Assembly: GCA_006535965.1 (NCBI GenBank)
Contig: QEAR01000065.1
Coordinates: 54,791 to 118,790 of the forward strand
DNA from: Spizellomyces sp. 'palustris'
Lineage: Eukaryota; Chytridiomycota; Chytridiomycetes; Spizellomycetales; Spizellomycetaceae
Direction of reading: 5' to 3'
Length of the DNA: 64,000 bases
Shown here: in pieces, positions 10,559 through 21,920 of the stretch
Position numbering within the stretch: the first letter of the stretch is position 1
How the letters are laid out: each line of letters starts with the position of its first letter
Notes under the pieces: generated by a model
The model's input: only the letters and a program-made list of their open reading frames with translations
Databases searched by the model: none
What the model was told of the DNA's origin: nothing
Position numbers and translations under genes: made by a program

Positions 10559-13500
10559 TCACTGTTGTTGAGACAGTTTCGCAAAATACGGAGCCATGTA
10601 TTCAAAGAATGCGAATTGACTGGGTTCCGTTCCGTATTTGTAGACTATGAACCAAGATTCGATAAGCATCATCACAAACAAATACAAAAGTAAAAGAGAA
10701 GACTTACCAAACCGACTGGCCAAGTAACTGCCAAAAATGGCCTTGACATATGTTTCTGGTACCCTCTTCAAAAGCGTCTCCAATCCGAGCTTGTCCAATA
10801 AAATATTTGGGAAGGCCTCCTGAAGGACAATTAGCCTCAAGGGAACATTGTCCCACAAAGTCGTCAACTGAAGTTCCGAATTCAATTTGACAATCGCCAA
10901 ACTGAGTTGGTCGGAAATGATGGACTTTGGGAGGCTGGTACGGTTCGACTCGCGCCAAATGGCCTCAAACTCCAATTCGGCGTTCTTTTCAATGATACCG
11001 TGGACAGCTTTAACGTAGTCGGTGTAAAAGGCAGGTGTGACGCCGTTCTTGACTTGCATGTTTTCGGCAAATTCGTCGTCTGCAAAGGCGAGAGCGGCGA
11101 GGACCTCTAATGAGGAGGACGTAACACCACCCTTGTTCGCAGAAGCGTCCTTGTAGACAATGGCCCCGGCCTTCTCGAGACGGAGGCGAGCTTCTTGAGT
11201 AAAGAAGAGGTTGGCGCCTTCGGCAATATACTTGAAACGAGAAGTCCCGTCGGAGTTGATGAGTGCTTGCACGTTGCTGAGGTCGACAGATTCGGGACGT
11301 CCACCGCAAGGAACAAACACATCAGCGGTAGAAAGTGGGTGCAGGTGGAACTCGTTCCGGAATTTGACACCACTGTCGACGACGGTTCCGTCCGGAAGAC
11401 GTACGTTCGTCTCATCAACCAGTACACGGAATCCCTTAGGGCCAAGCTTGGACAAGTCAAAATGGTTGACCATAAGACGCTTGGTGGCTAGACGAAGTAG
11501 CTCCTCGCGGTTGATACCCTCAGGGTCATAAAGCACTCCACTTCCGTCCACGACACCAATGGTCTTGTCCTTTGATATTTTGATCTCGTTGGATCCCAAG
11601 TCACCATCTGGACCACCTGTTTGCAACTTGTGCACGTTTTCCTCCTTAATACCCAGTTTGCGGTAGATGCCGAGGACGTACTGATGTACCGATCGCGTGG
11701 TCATACCGAAGGTATCGTGAGGAATTCCACCCAAGGACTGACTTTTGCCGGTCGTGAACGCCTTCCAGAAGGAGGCGCCTCGCTTACGGGAGTGCTGACT
11801 GGCCCAGTCCATGTAGTCGGCGGTACCTTCATCGGGGCCAAAAAAGAGGATCTCTGGCTTGCCGTACAAATCCACAATCTTCTCCTTGATACCGGGGGTC
11901 TCGCCAACAATGAGCAGATCAAGCATGGCGTCAACGTACTTTTCAAATGCTACACGTGGCTTGTCCTGTTGATCAAAATTGAGCAGAATGGTCCCCTTCG
12001 AGCCACCCTCAGGAATGTCCTTGTTTTTGCGCTGCTGGGTTGCCGCCAGGTTATAGTTCTCATCCATGAGACTACGAAGGTTGATACTATACGCTTCCTT
12101 GTTGCGAGAGCGCACTAAGCGGATTCCGCCACGGGCCACATCCTCGAAACGGAGATGGAATCCTCGGAATTCGCTTCCGATGACAAGGAACATTCCAAAC
12201 AGGCGGTTTGGGTATTCAATCTCTGGAAGGAATAAAGGGTCCAATCTGAAGGAGAGAGCGACCTTCGTGGGCTGGTAGAAATTTGTCTTCAACACGTGCT
12301 TGTTGAAGGTCAGGTAAGATTCAAAGATCATCAATTCGTGGTTGTTCGACACTGTCTTTTTGATCTTGTCCAGCAGTTCCTCCTCGGTCAAGATAGGGGT
12401 GGTTTGCAGACGCTGATATGACAGCGACACACGCATTTCATCATGGGGAGGGTTGATGTAATGCACCATTGCAAAGCTGGTGTAGAGAAGCTTGATAAGA
12501 TCCGGATATAGCTTGATAATATCGAGGATATATTCGCGTGTAAATGTGTCCGATCGGAGCCTTTTTTTGATTTTTTGAAGAACCTCCACGTGCAACGAGT
12601 TGTTGAGGTCCAACGCGGATGAGAGGGCCACGAACTCATTACCAAGACGGTTTAGGAAGTGCTGCGCAAAAATCCATCCAACATAGCCGTAAACAGTTTC
12701 CTGAACTGAAGTCGTCCGTCAAGAGACAGAGCAAGGACAGAATCAATAAAGTGAATTCATACATACCACTAAGTCTGCCACTTTGGAAGAAGTGCTGAAG
12801 AGGTGATGTAGGGAGACAGTACATCAAACTGGCTTCCTTCATTACTTGCCAAATGGAGGCCTCAATTGGGGGCGCTTTGCTACCTGGCAATTGGTCAAGG
12901 TACATGCAGTGAATTGTAATTCCATTGGAGAAGTTTTCTGAAAAATCAAATTGGTTAGCTACATATTCTCCACCTATTTCCACACAATTCGAGTGTACGT
13001 ACCAACATATTTTCTTGTCGAATACAATTCATAAAAGTGGTAAAGATCTGAAATGGCAGCAAGAAGACCTTGTGTTGTTCGGTGTCTGCCAAGCAATAAA
13101 CGAGTTAAAAAGAGATCTGGCTAATGCGTCGCTACGATATGACGTACTTGAATGCAATGACTAGTCGCTTTTGACGACTCTTTGGGATATCATAAACTTC
13201 TATTACTGGTCCGGTTCGGACGAGAGCATGCTTCATGACTTTTGAGTATATCTCGAGTGTGTTTTCGGTTGCCTTTTCCAGAAAAGTGCTGTCGCTGACA
13301 AGACGAATGTCTGCTTCTTCGGCCGGGGTAGGCTCAGCCTTGACAAAATTGCATTTTCGGACAAAATAGCAACGGAGTTGGGTGGAAAGAGAACTTGATA
13401 CTGTGCCGGAGGATCGATAACTTTCCATACGATATGCCAAATTCTTGGTGCTCCCATCCAGGTATCGAGCATCGATCCTTATATGCAAATGGTGACAAAT

Positions 13501-14021
13501 ATGAGGAAGAAGATTAAGTCGAAATAATGATAATTTCGCTCTTACCTCTTTTCGTGTTCTGGGCCGGCTGGATTTGAGACGCCTGGGCGCGATGTGTTGA
13601 TGTAAACTGCGCCCTCATCAGTTTCCCGCTCCAGCTCGATATCCAAAGCTTGTTCATTCTTAATGAAAGCTGATATCTTGGCCCCGTACAGCGCCATGAT
13701 GTGCTGAGCAATGGTTTCAACACTCTCAAGTTGGAAATACATGTCATCAATTCCAAGATTTCTGAAAGTAATTTAAAAGTGGGTAGTCAGTTACCAACCA
13801 GTAATTCCCATGGTTGTCAGACCTTGCGATACTCACCCATAAAACCATGAGACTTCGTTCAGCACCAGCTCCTTGGGAATAAAACCTTTCTGTTCGACAT
13901 ATGCGCATACTTTTTGGAGTTGCTCCTGCTTGCCAGCAAAGTGGTTACTTGCATAACCGTCCGCCAACAAGGCTGAGGATGGCACTCCGTTTCTCTGGGC
14001 GCCGGGAACAGATAAAGACAT
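10559..14021 (-). CDS. GDH2: NAD-specific glutamate dehydrogenase, large fungal type
   Basis: Catabolic enzyme: glutamate + NAD+ to 2-oxoglutarate + ammonium + NADH. Seven exons read in phase: 14021-13837, 13761-13546, 13477-13148, 13085-13003, 12937-12767, 12705-10708, 10644-10559, giving 1022 residues, close to the roughly 1000-1100 of Gdh2 proteins. Recognisable blocks in order: EVSWFYGNLGIDD near the N-terminus, RTTQGLLAAISDLYHFYELY, ARGGIRLV, PEGGSKGTI (substrate-binding region), a Rossmann NAD-binding region (LGSNEIKISKDKTIGVVDG), EGANLFFT, KGGVTSSSLEVLA and C-terminal PSQFAFFEYM. The last intron (10645-10707) is 63 nt without a stop codon and is inferred from homology (LASRFVYKYG is continuous in the family). 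Confidence 0.93.
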
Positions 14022-14570
14022 TTTGTGCAGTGTGTGTCGTCTAGTGTTGAGCGAACACGGCTAGGTTGCACGATAATGAGCGACACAGTTCCTGTACAAA
14101 GCTTTCAGAATGCATACGTTTGACCATACCTTTTTGTGAATAAACTACGGGATGTTTGTGCGAAACGGTACGAGATGATTGGTGGGAGACGGCAAGTGCA
14201 GCTCTCAAAAGGGTTTAAAAACAAGCGTCGCCGCGCGCAGGTGTGCGTGGCTTAGTCAATGCCACAAGTAATGACAATCCCGCATTTCCGTTTTTGAACA
14301 ACCAACACAATGGGGGCACATGACCGACATGGGGAACACTTCCAAAGAAAGCTGTGTGTTGTTGTTGTTGTTGTTGTTTAGAGAAAAAAAAAGAGGTTCA
14401 ACGAATCCATTGCAAGTGTTTTGTGTGTTGTGCTTGACGACAACAAGCGTTGAGCAATCTGTCGAAAACGGGCACGCACAAAGCTGCACACCACACACGG
14501 AAATCAAAAGAAATGATTTTTTCGTTAAACAGTCCACACATTGCCATAAAAAGAACGATTTGAACGATGC
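14022..14570. promoter_or_regulatory. GDH2 upstream region with (TTG)n tract
   Basis: 549 bp between the GDH2 start and the stop of the YCII gene, both on the minus strand. It holds the GDH2 promoter. A (TTG)7-like tract sits at about 14358-14378, followed by an A-run. No gene found. Confidence 0.4.
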
Positions 14571-14969
14571 TCATTTTGTCAACGGGGCTGGCCGAAAAGA
14601 AAGTATTTCCCATGATGCCCACACTTTGTTTTTCACATAGGGGTCCTCCTGCATATACCGTTCTACCTCTTCCACAGAATCCATTTCAAAGATCATGACG
14701 CTCCCCACCATCTTGTTCTTATCATGGCTGTCTAAAATGGCACCGCCTGTAATGACCTTCCCATCCGCAGTCGCCTTGGCGGCTCGCTCCAGGTGAACAG
14801 GTCGTATGCTGAGGCGGCGAGAAGGTGCATCGGCGTCCGTGTAGTCGCGTGCAACAACGACAAATTGAGCAAAGCGATGAGAGCTGGTGGAAAATGCTCG
14901 CGCCACTGTATTAAACCCAGCCCGTTGCAGTGTCGGCAAACGCATGCGGGCCGTCTGTAGAATCATCAT
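14571..14969 (-). CDS. Mitochondrial YCII-domain (YciI-like) protein
   Basis: Single exon of 132 residues. The first 30 residues are Arg/Ser/Thr-rich with few acids and contain RAFSTSSHRFAQ, a good mitochondrial presequence with an RxFS-type processing site. The remainder is a YCII domain: FVVVARDYTDADAPSRR, then H/E-containing LERAAKATADGKV, GGAILD, GSVMIFEMDSVEEVERYMQEDPYVKNKVW. This dimeric ferredoxin-like fold occurs alone in bacteria and fungi; its reaction is generally not established. A CCAAT motif lies upstream on the opposite strand at about 15043. Confidence 0.88.
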   Translation of the reverse strand: MMILQTARMRLPTLQRAGFNTVARAFSTSSHRFAQFVVVARDYTDADAPSRRLSIRPVHLERAAKATADGKVITGGAILDSHDKNKMVGSVMIFEMDSVEEVERYMQEDPYVKNKVWASWEILSFRPAPLTK

Positions 14970-15980
14970 TGTTGCAACTATCTCTATTCGCCAAACTCTC
15001 TCTTGTCGTCGCTGTGGTTAGTCACGTGTTTAAAATGCAGCCAATCACAGTGCTGCGCCTCAACTAGGCCTAGAAATACGTGACCCCCCTTGCTTGCTTC
15101 CCTTCCGTAAAGACCAACGTTGCGCAGTCATTTTGGGTGCGGTTTAAACGAGGGTCTTCCCTTTTTTTTTTCATCTTTTTCACCTACCCGTCCAATCACT
15201 GCTCGGTGAAAAGGCTCTACTCCACTTGTGCAACTACTTGCATCCGCCAGCACATACTGCTCTCAACATCTCCAGCTGACCGCCCTTGAGTCTCGCTCGC
15301 ATAGACATACTGGTCTCATCGCTATCCCTACATAACTATTTGGCCTGCCTCTAGCTACTACAATTTGCAAAAGCGACACTTTCTGGCAAGGTGCCCGTTT
15401 GTGCAAGAAGAGTACGCTGAACGATAAAAGTATAGTGCGACACTGGTCATCTCACTTTCATCAGGTAATGCCATTCGCCGCAAAGGTTTTAGCCGAACTC
15501 GCACGTTTTGCGTGAACCCATGAAACATGTCCCATGGCTGGGAATTGCTTATCGAGAATTACAGAATTACTCATTCAGGTGGACGTTTGGCCTGTAACGA
15601 GTCTCCTTTATCGAAATTCGGCGGACGTTGCGGTCGCTCTCCGCGGCCTTCGCACCCGCAACTGGGGAATGCCGGCATTTTTTGAAAGTATTCTTGCTGC
15701 ACTTGCGTTGTCACGTCGACTTCTTTACGGTCGGGTACCCTTTTGAGGCAAGTATTTACATTTTGGAGACAATTTGGAGCAGATTCCGATGCAACACTTG
15801 TTGCGGTTTTGTCGACGGGATGGGAAACCCATGTAAACCGTACGATTGGATTACCAATACAGGCCACGGGAATGTGGTGGATTTGCTGTCAAATGAAGAT
15901 TTCGAAAAGTATCGGTCTTACTTAAGAACGGCGGATTAACAACGAATTTTCTTTATGTAGGGGCCGATCCTTGCACAGAG
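14970..15980. promoter_or_regulatory. Divergent intergenic region YCII / ankyrin gene
   Basis: 1.0 kb between two divergent starts. Contains CCAAT-type motifs (CCAATCA at about 15043 and again at about 15192), poly-T tracts and a pyrimidine-rich leader. Several ORFs up to 103 codons between 15534 and 15939 lack any coding hallmark, so I treat the stretch as promoter plus 5' UTR of the ankyrin gene. Confidence 0.4.
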
Positions 15981-18900
15981 ATGGATACATCGTATTCGTC
16001 AGGGTCGCAGCAAGCCTATCCATATCAATATTATGGTCAGCAATACCCATGCCCCTACTACCCCCCTGGCAGTGAATACTCGGGCTATTCCCCAGGGTCC
16101 ACACAATACCCTTATGGCGATTATAGACAATCACCGCCGCAACCCCCACCGCCGGGCTCGTCACAAAGCTCACCGTCCCCACACGACTACTACTTACAGA
16201 GTCAAGGTAATCAATACTACTACGATCAACCATATCCGTCACCAGCTGCATATACCGGTTATCCTTATCCACCACGAAATTCCGGCCCTTCGTATCCCTC
16301 ACAAGCTCATGGACATACACCACACTACGATTCAGCTGCCGCATATGCAGCATGGACAGCCACACAAAATCCGCACGGAATTGAAGGCGATAACGTATCA
16401 ACGGGAAATGACCTCGCGGTTGAAGATGTGAGTACCCCACCCCAAAGTCGAACCGGAGTGGAAGCTGTTGAAGTGGATTGTATGATGCGAGTCAAAGAAG
16501 AGTCTCCTTTATCTGCATTGCAGGAAAACAAGCCGACAAATAGAGTCAAAATAGAAAGCCAGACCGTGTTTGAGGATATAGGCAACCTACCCGGAGAGAC
16601 AATGGGATCACCTGTACCTGCTGAAAAAAATAAGGCGCTGACTATGGTAAAGCAAGCGTCGCTGATTTCACCGACATCAAATCCTTCGAATATTCCGGGC
16701 AACGGCGGCGCAATGGTCCCTCAGGCAGCAGAAAGTGAGCGAACTTTGGCGTATGACGCCGATCGTATTACTCCATCATCTCCGCTAACCTATGGGACAA
16801 AATCGGCAGATAGGGAGGAGAGCAGGAATGCGTCGCCAACAAAAAAGCAAGTGTCTGAGGTGACCGTGGTGGAGAGAAATGGCGCCAAAGTGTCTACCGA
16901 CCAGAAGCCGCGAGGCCAAGAGTCTTCTGATGACTCTCTGAGTGAACTGTCTGAGGTCGACGATGAGAGTCTTAGTAGCACGTCCGAGCCTACTAGTTCT
17001 GATCACGAACACTCCTCCCCAGCATCCGTGCATGGAAGCCCTAATCATTCACGCAGCCATAGCTTTAATGTTGAAGATTTTATTGGGCCGTTCATTGATC
17101 CCAACGACATGGCAAGCGACGATTATGAATATACGGATTCTGGGGCAGCGTCGTCGAGCAGTGACGAACGAGGCGCTGGACTTGGGGAAGACAGAAGCAG
17201 GCAGGGGAGTCGCCAGTTATCAGCTAGAAACGGGAGGATAGATGGGCGAGCAAAAAAGAGGAGCCCTGCAAAGCGAACTGTGGACTCTGACAGCAATTCT
17301 GAACCATCGCATAGGACGTCAAGGCGCCGATCACGAGTTACCCGTTCCATGAGCAAGCAAACCCCCAGTTCCTTGAGAGCCAGAAAGCAGATTACCCCCG
17401 ATGGTCGCACTTCCCGCCAGAATGTGTTACAAGACTGGGATGAGCTTGCTCATCTATTTCCATCCGGAGATGATGAAGATGATTCGACTGAAGTCACTTC
17501 CAGAAGGCGTGGAAGGCCGCCGTCGAATAAAACCAAGGCTATGCGGGAGTTCAAGAAAAATCAAGTGGCATTATATGAGCAATTGAAGGAGAAAGCTGAG
17601 GTATTTATACTGTTCTAGATGCCAGATGATTGTGCGCAAATGTTTAAAAATGGGTCACTTCATTAAGCTTCGTTCGCGTGATGGTCAAGTTGGGCCAAAT
17701 GGAAATACCAAGCAGGAAGGAACGAAACAAACCATTCCAGCACCGGCGATTGTAAAATCCCGTGAGGGTGAAGGCTTCTCTTTTGGGGCCCGATTCATAC
17801 GATGGGAGCGACTTGACGAACGAGACCGGAGTGGACGGACTTTCTTATTCAAAGCTGCAAGTCGGGGAGACTATGAGCTTTGTCGGACTTTAGTGGAAGC
17901 AGGTGCAGATGTCCATCCTAAAGACAATGCTGGCTGGACAGCCTTGCATGAAGCATGTCTAGAAGGCCATCTTACCATTGCGAGTTTATTGATTCAGCAT
18001 GGTGCGGACGTTAATGTCCCTGGAGACAATGAGGACACCCCGCTTCATGACGCCGTGCAGAGGGGCCATCAAGAGGTAGTGGGGTGTCTTCTCCTTCACG
18101 GCGCGTCTATCAATGCAAAGAATGCCGATGGCGAGACTCCGTTTACGGTCGCAGATGAGAATATGAAGAACGTGATCAAGAATTGGCTTGACAAGGCGAA
18201 GCGGGTTCTGGCGGTTGATAAAGCGGGGAGAACGCCTTTACATGACGCATGTGCAGATGGAGATCTCATCGCGGTGCGACGGAATTTGTCTTTCGGGGCG
18301 GACATCAATTGGGCCGATAATGCAGGATGGACTCCTTTGCACGAAGCTGCCTTGGCAGGACACGAAGAATGCGTTCAGGAGCTTCTGACCAACGGTGCTG
18401 AAATCAATGCGCTTGGTTTCGGGAACGATACACCACTTCACGATGCAGCAGCAAACTCGCATCAAGATGTGGTGCGGCTGTTGTTAGAGTATGGAGCTGA
18501 CCCAACAAGGAAAAATCTAAAGGGGGCTTCGCCAGTGGATTTGGCAAAAGAGGACTCTATCAAAGAGCTTCTCTCCGAGAATCCAGAAAAGTGGAAGCCA
18601 TATAAAATGGCCCTCAGACGACCGATGTCGGCCCTTCAACAGGCAGTTGCGCGATCCATGCTTGTCCAAAATGCGGATGCTCTGAAACAGGTATCTACTG
18701 GTGATGAACGGAGGGAGCCAGATCATCAGCGACGCTTCGATCGTCGAAGCTCTACGGATTCACAAGGCGACGGCGTGTATGATGGGCAGCATACGTCCCA
18801 CGGTAAAACTAAGAGCGGTTCTGCGTCAGAGAAGAATGAGTATTTCAGACATGGGGGCCTTAAGGAGACGGATTCCCCTTTTCAGTCTGAACGCGACCGT

Positions 18901-20998
18901 CGCAAGTTTGAACAGCTTTGGCAAATTCTCCAGCGAGACGAGTCAGCCAAATCTCCTGGCCAGGAGGGACGCATACCTCGCTCCGATAATGCACGAAAGC
19001 GGAAGCGCCCGTCTGTGGGTGACGCATCTTCGGAAGATGATGAGCAAACATCGGCGGACGCCGCTGTGGTGAAAAAGGCAGCTGGTAGTAGGAGAACATC
19101 TGGTGTTTCTGGGAAGCGCATAGGACGACCTCCAGGCAAGAGATCGGATAAGGGGAAGTCTTGTACTCCTGATGTGGAGAACGGTCGGCCTCATTTGGAA
19201 AATTTGATTCAAGCATGTACGGTTGGGGCAAAGGATAAGAATCAAAGTATATCTGTGACAAGCGTAGCGCCTCCGGAAGCCGCTAGCCACCGTTCAAAGT
19301 CTGTTGAGGAGATTGTTAGGATGATGAACTCGGAGTCCAGCGATGCTGAAGATGATGCTGAGGTTAGTAAACGACAGCGTTTAAATTCGGGTGATTCTGT
19401 CAGCCTGCAAGCACCACCTGCTACTCGCCAGAAGCGTGAAGATACCTCGTCATATGTTTCGTCGATTGATGAACCACCGCAAGTGCCTCCAAAAGAGTCC
19501 CAGACGTCTCTTCCAGCTACGGTACCACTCGATACACCAGAGAAGGCGGACAAGCAAATGATTCAGAAGGAAGAGGCTGAATTCTTTGACATGACCACGA
19601 CCAATGGTATCAAAGAAGAATCCCCGACTGGTGAAAAGAAAATAACTCTACGCCGCAAGGACGCTGAGAGTGGAGAGCGATTTGCAAGACGTAGTCGGCG
19701 GGAAGCTCCTAGATCCAGCGTTCCAAATGGTGCTGCAAGGAAAGGTAAGAGCTTGTTCCCCTCAGAATTGCCTGCACTGCATCCCTTGGTTTCGAAAGGC
19801 TAACATTTGACGTTCCTCCAACGAAGCGTCCAAAGTGGATAGAGAGTGTGGGCACGATGAAACGACGCGGCGTGGACATGGAGATCCTTTCCACATGCGG
19901 AAAAGCATTGAAGACCCGCCGTCAGTATCGGCGAAATGTTGTACTAATGAGAAGGAACATTCCGAACGATCGCCTGGTGCCACAAAGAAGCAAAGAGCCT
20001 CTAAAAGTCCTGTTCGCAAGAAGCGCAAGGCAGCCATTTCCAAGGACGCTGTTGTTGCGGAGGATGATGGACGGAAAGGGGATGATAAATCAAGAAGTAA
20101 GGCCGAGGGGACTAATGGGAGCTCTACGTTAGACGAAGCATTTCCCGCAGGGTCGCTTATATTATCTGTTCAATTGGGGGCTGCGCCTGGTGCGCTACAT
20201 GAAGATGCTTTGGCATCGGCGTCCAAGCACATCACAGTCGGTGTATGTGCGACGTCTCCTGTGGCTCCAGATGTTCCGTTATCCTCCTATAAGAAGAAAC
20301 GGATTAGCAACGGTGGGATCCCCCGGATTAGTGGGTACCAACGTGCAACGGGGCCCGATGATTCGCGGAACGATTCGGCCAAGGACCTGGCTCCCGACTC
20401 AACTACGGTTGCGCCAGTGACGAGGACTGGTCGCATTGATCCCATTCGTGAGGCGGCTGCGAAAGAGTACCGGCTGCGCCGATGCTTACCGTTGTATGCC
20501 ATGTACCTCACTGAGGAAACCGTAGAAAGTGGAGAAGGAGGTACAGGACCAATGTCGTCGGACAGACCTCGCACTCGGGCACGATGGATGGTGGACATGC
20601 AAATCGGCCTGTTATTTGGGTACCGGAATGGACGTGAACTACTGGACCACTACCAGCATCTTACCCGTCGAGTGGCCAATTCAGTCGAGAAAGACCGTCT
20701 CGAAAAGACTTGTGTTGCTGAAGCAGTGTTTACCAGTATGGTCCACGCCAAACCAGAGTGCGCCAGGTGGGCCAAGACTGTAGAGATTGGCGACGCAGGT
20801 AGCGGTCGTAAAGGACTTCGATTCACGTATTACGATGTAAATTTTTTAAGGGAAGATGAAGTTTTGCACGAGATTTCGGGGTTGAGGGAGCGAATGAAAA
20901 CAAGGGGGGAGTGGCTTGAAGAAGCCACCATTGTAGAGCTGGATGTTGGGTGTGGGATTGGGGGAGGGCGTGAAGATACCGACGCGATGAAAGGTTGA
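15981..20998 (+). CDS. Hos4/ANKRD11-like ankyrin-repeat chromatin protein
   Basis: Three exons (15981-17600, 17668-19744, 19827-20998) join in phase to 1622 residues. The N-terminal 100 residues are Tyr/Pro/Gln/Ser-rich, prion-like. A long acidic/Ser-rich disordered region follows, with an AT-hook-like SRRRGRPPSNK near residue 513. Ankyrin repeats occupy about residues 600-840 in two blocks (DNAGWTALHEACLEGH, GNDTPLHDAAANSHQDVV). After another disordered Lys/Arg-rich stretch with a second GRPPGKR, the C-terminal 150 residues form a conserved-looking domain (QIGLLFGYRNGRELLDHYQH). This order matches fungal ankyrin proteins related to Hos4, a subunit of the Set3 histone-deacetylase complex. The family assignment is inference from architecture; a nuclear regulatory role is likely. 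Confidence 0.75.
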
Positions 20999-21920
20999 TA
21001 CCCCGTGGATGGCAGCTTTGGGAATAAATGGAGAGGGCACTGCAAATGTGTGGGTAGGTGGGGTGGGGCAAGTTGGCATTTTTGTGGGCAAATGTGGATA
21101 TTTGTTTGATATTAGCTTGCATTTCTGTTGATGCGGTTGGTTAGGAAATTGGCTGCTGGTTTTTTCTTTTTTTTATTTTTTTTTTGCTGATCCAAGCACA
21201 CGCCCTTTCTCTCTCTCTCTGTCTTTGATCACTGGTTGTTTGGGTTCCCGTTTTTCCAAAAGTTTGTTTTATTCCTTTCTGTTCGATTCATGTATCTAGC
21301 TTGTTCAATTTTGTTCCCCTTTTTTATAACCGTTACTGGATATTTTTTTTATATGGGGCATGTTAGAGTTGCATACGGTTCGGATTGGGAAAAGTGCCAA
21401 ATGAAAATGTGCCAAACATTGACTTCCACTAGAGTTTCTCTTTTGTTTTTTTTGCAAATCTCTTTCTGTGGAGTATATGTTTACCTGATGCATGCAGAGG
21501 TTAGGTCTCCAGTGTGTTTGAAGGATATCATATTTGCAAAAAAGTGTGTTGAGTAAAATACTTTTGATATTCATATTGGGAACGCTCTGCGGTTGTGGGA
21601 CCGATGTACTGGGTGCAGAAGGGATCCCTATTGTAGTCGGCATCTTTTTAGCGTGCAAAGTGCCCGAGTTTTGCACTCGTATGATGAAAGCCATTCTCCC
21701 CTGTTGGCTTAAAGGAGACGGTCGACTGTTTTATTTTCTGAAACTCCTTGAGTGAAGAAGATCTTTTGGTTTACACGAAGACTGGCCTATCCCAACCACG
21801 ACCCACTCTATAACCCTTCAAGACTTTTATACTCTGCAAGATTCTATTTGCGAAATGTAGAGATCTAACTATATATCAATGAGGTCGCAATTAGATACAT
21901 ATGCTAGACCGTTGGCAAGA
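20999..21920. other. Convergent intergenic region, T-rich
   Basis: 922 bp between the stop of the ankyrin gene and the stop of the prolyl oligopeptidase. Strongly T-rich with runs of 8-9 T around 21160-21185 and a CT tract (CTCTCTCTCTGTC) near 21210. I see no gene; ORFs of about 100 codons at 21236-21694 overlap on both strands and look random. Confidence 0.4.

Noticed and set aside
15534-15939. Overlapping plus-strand ORFs (70-103 codons) upstream of the ankyrin gene
   Set aside because: Two frames overlap, composition is not protein-like and no splice sites join them to the downstream ATG; treated as promoter/5' UTR.
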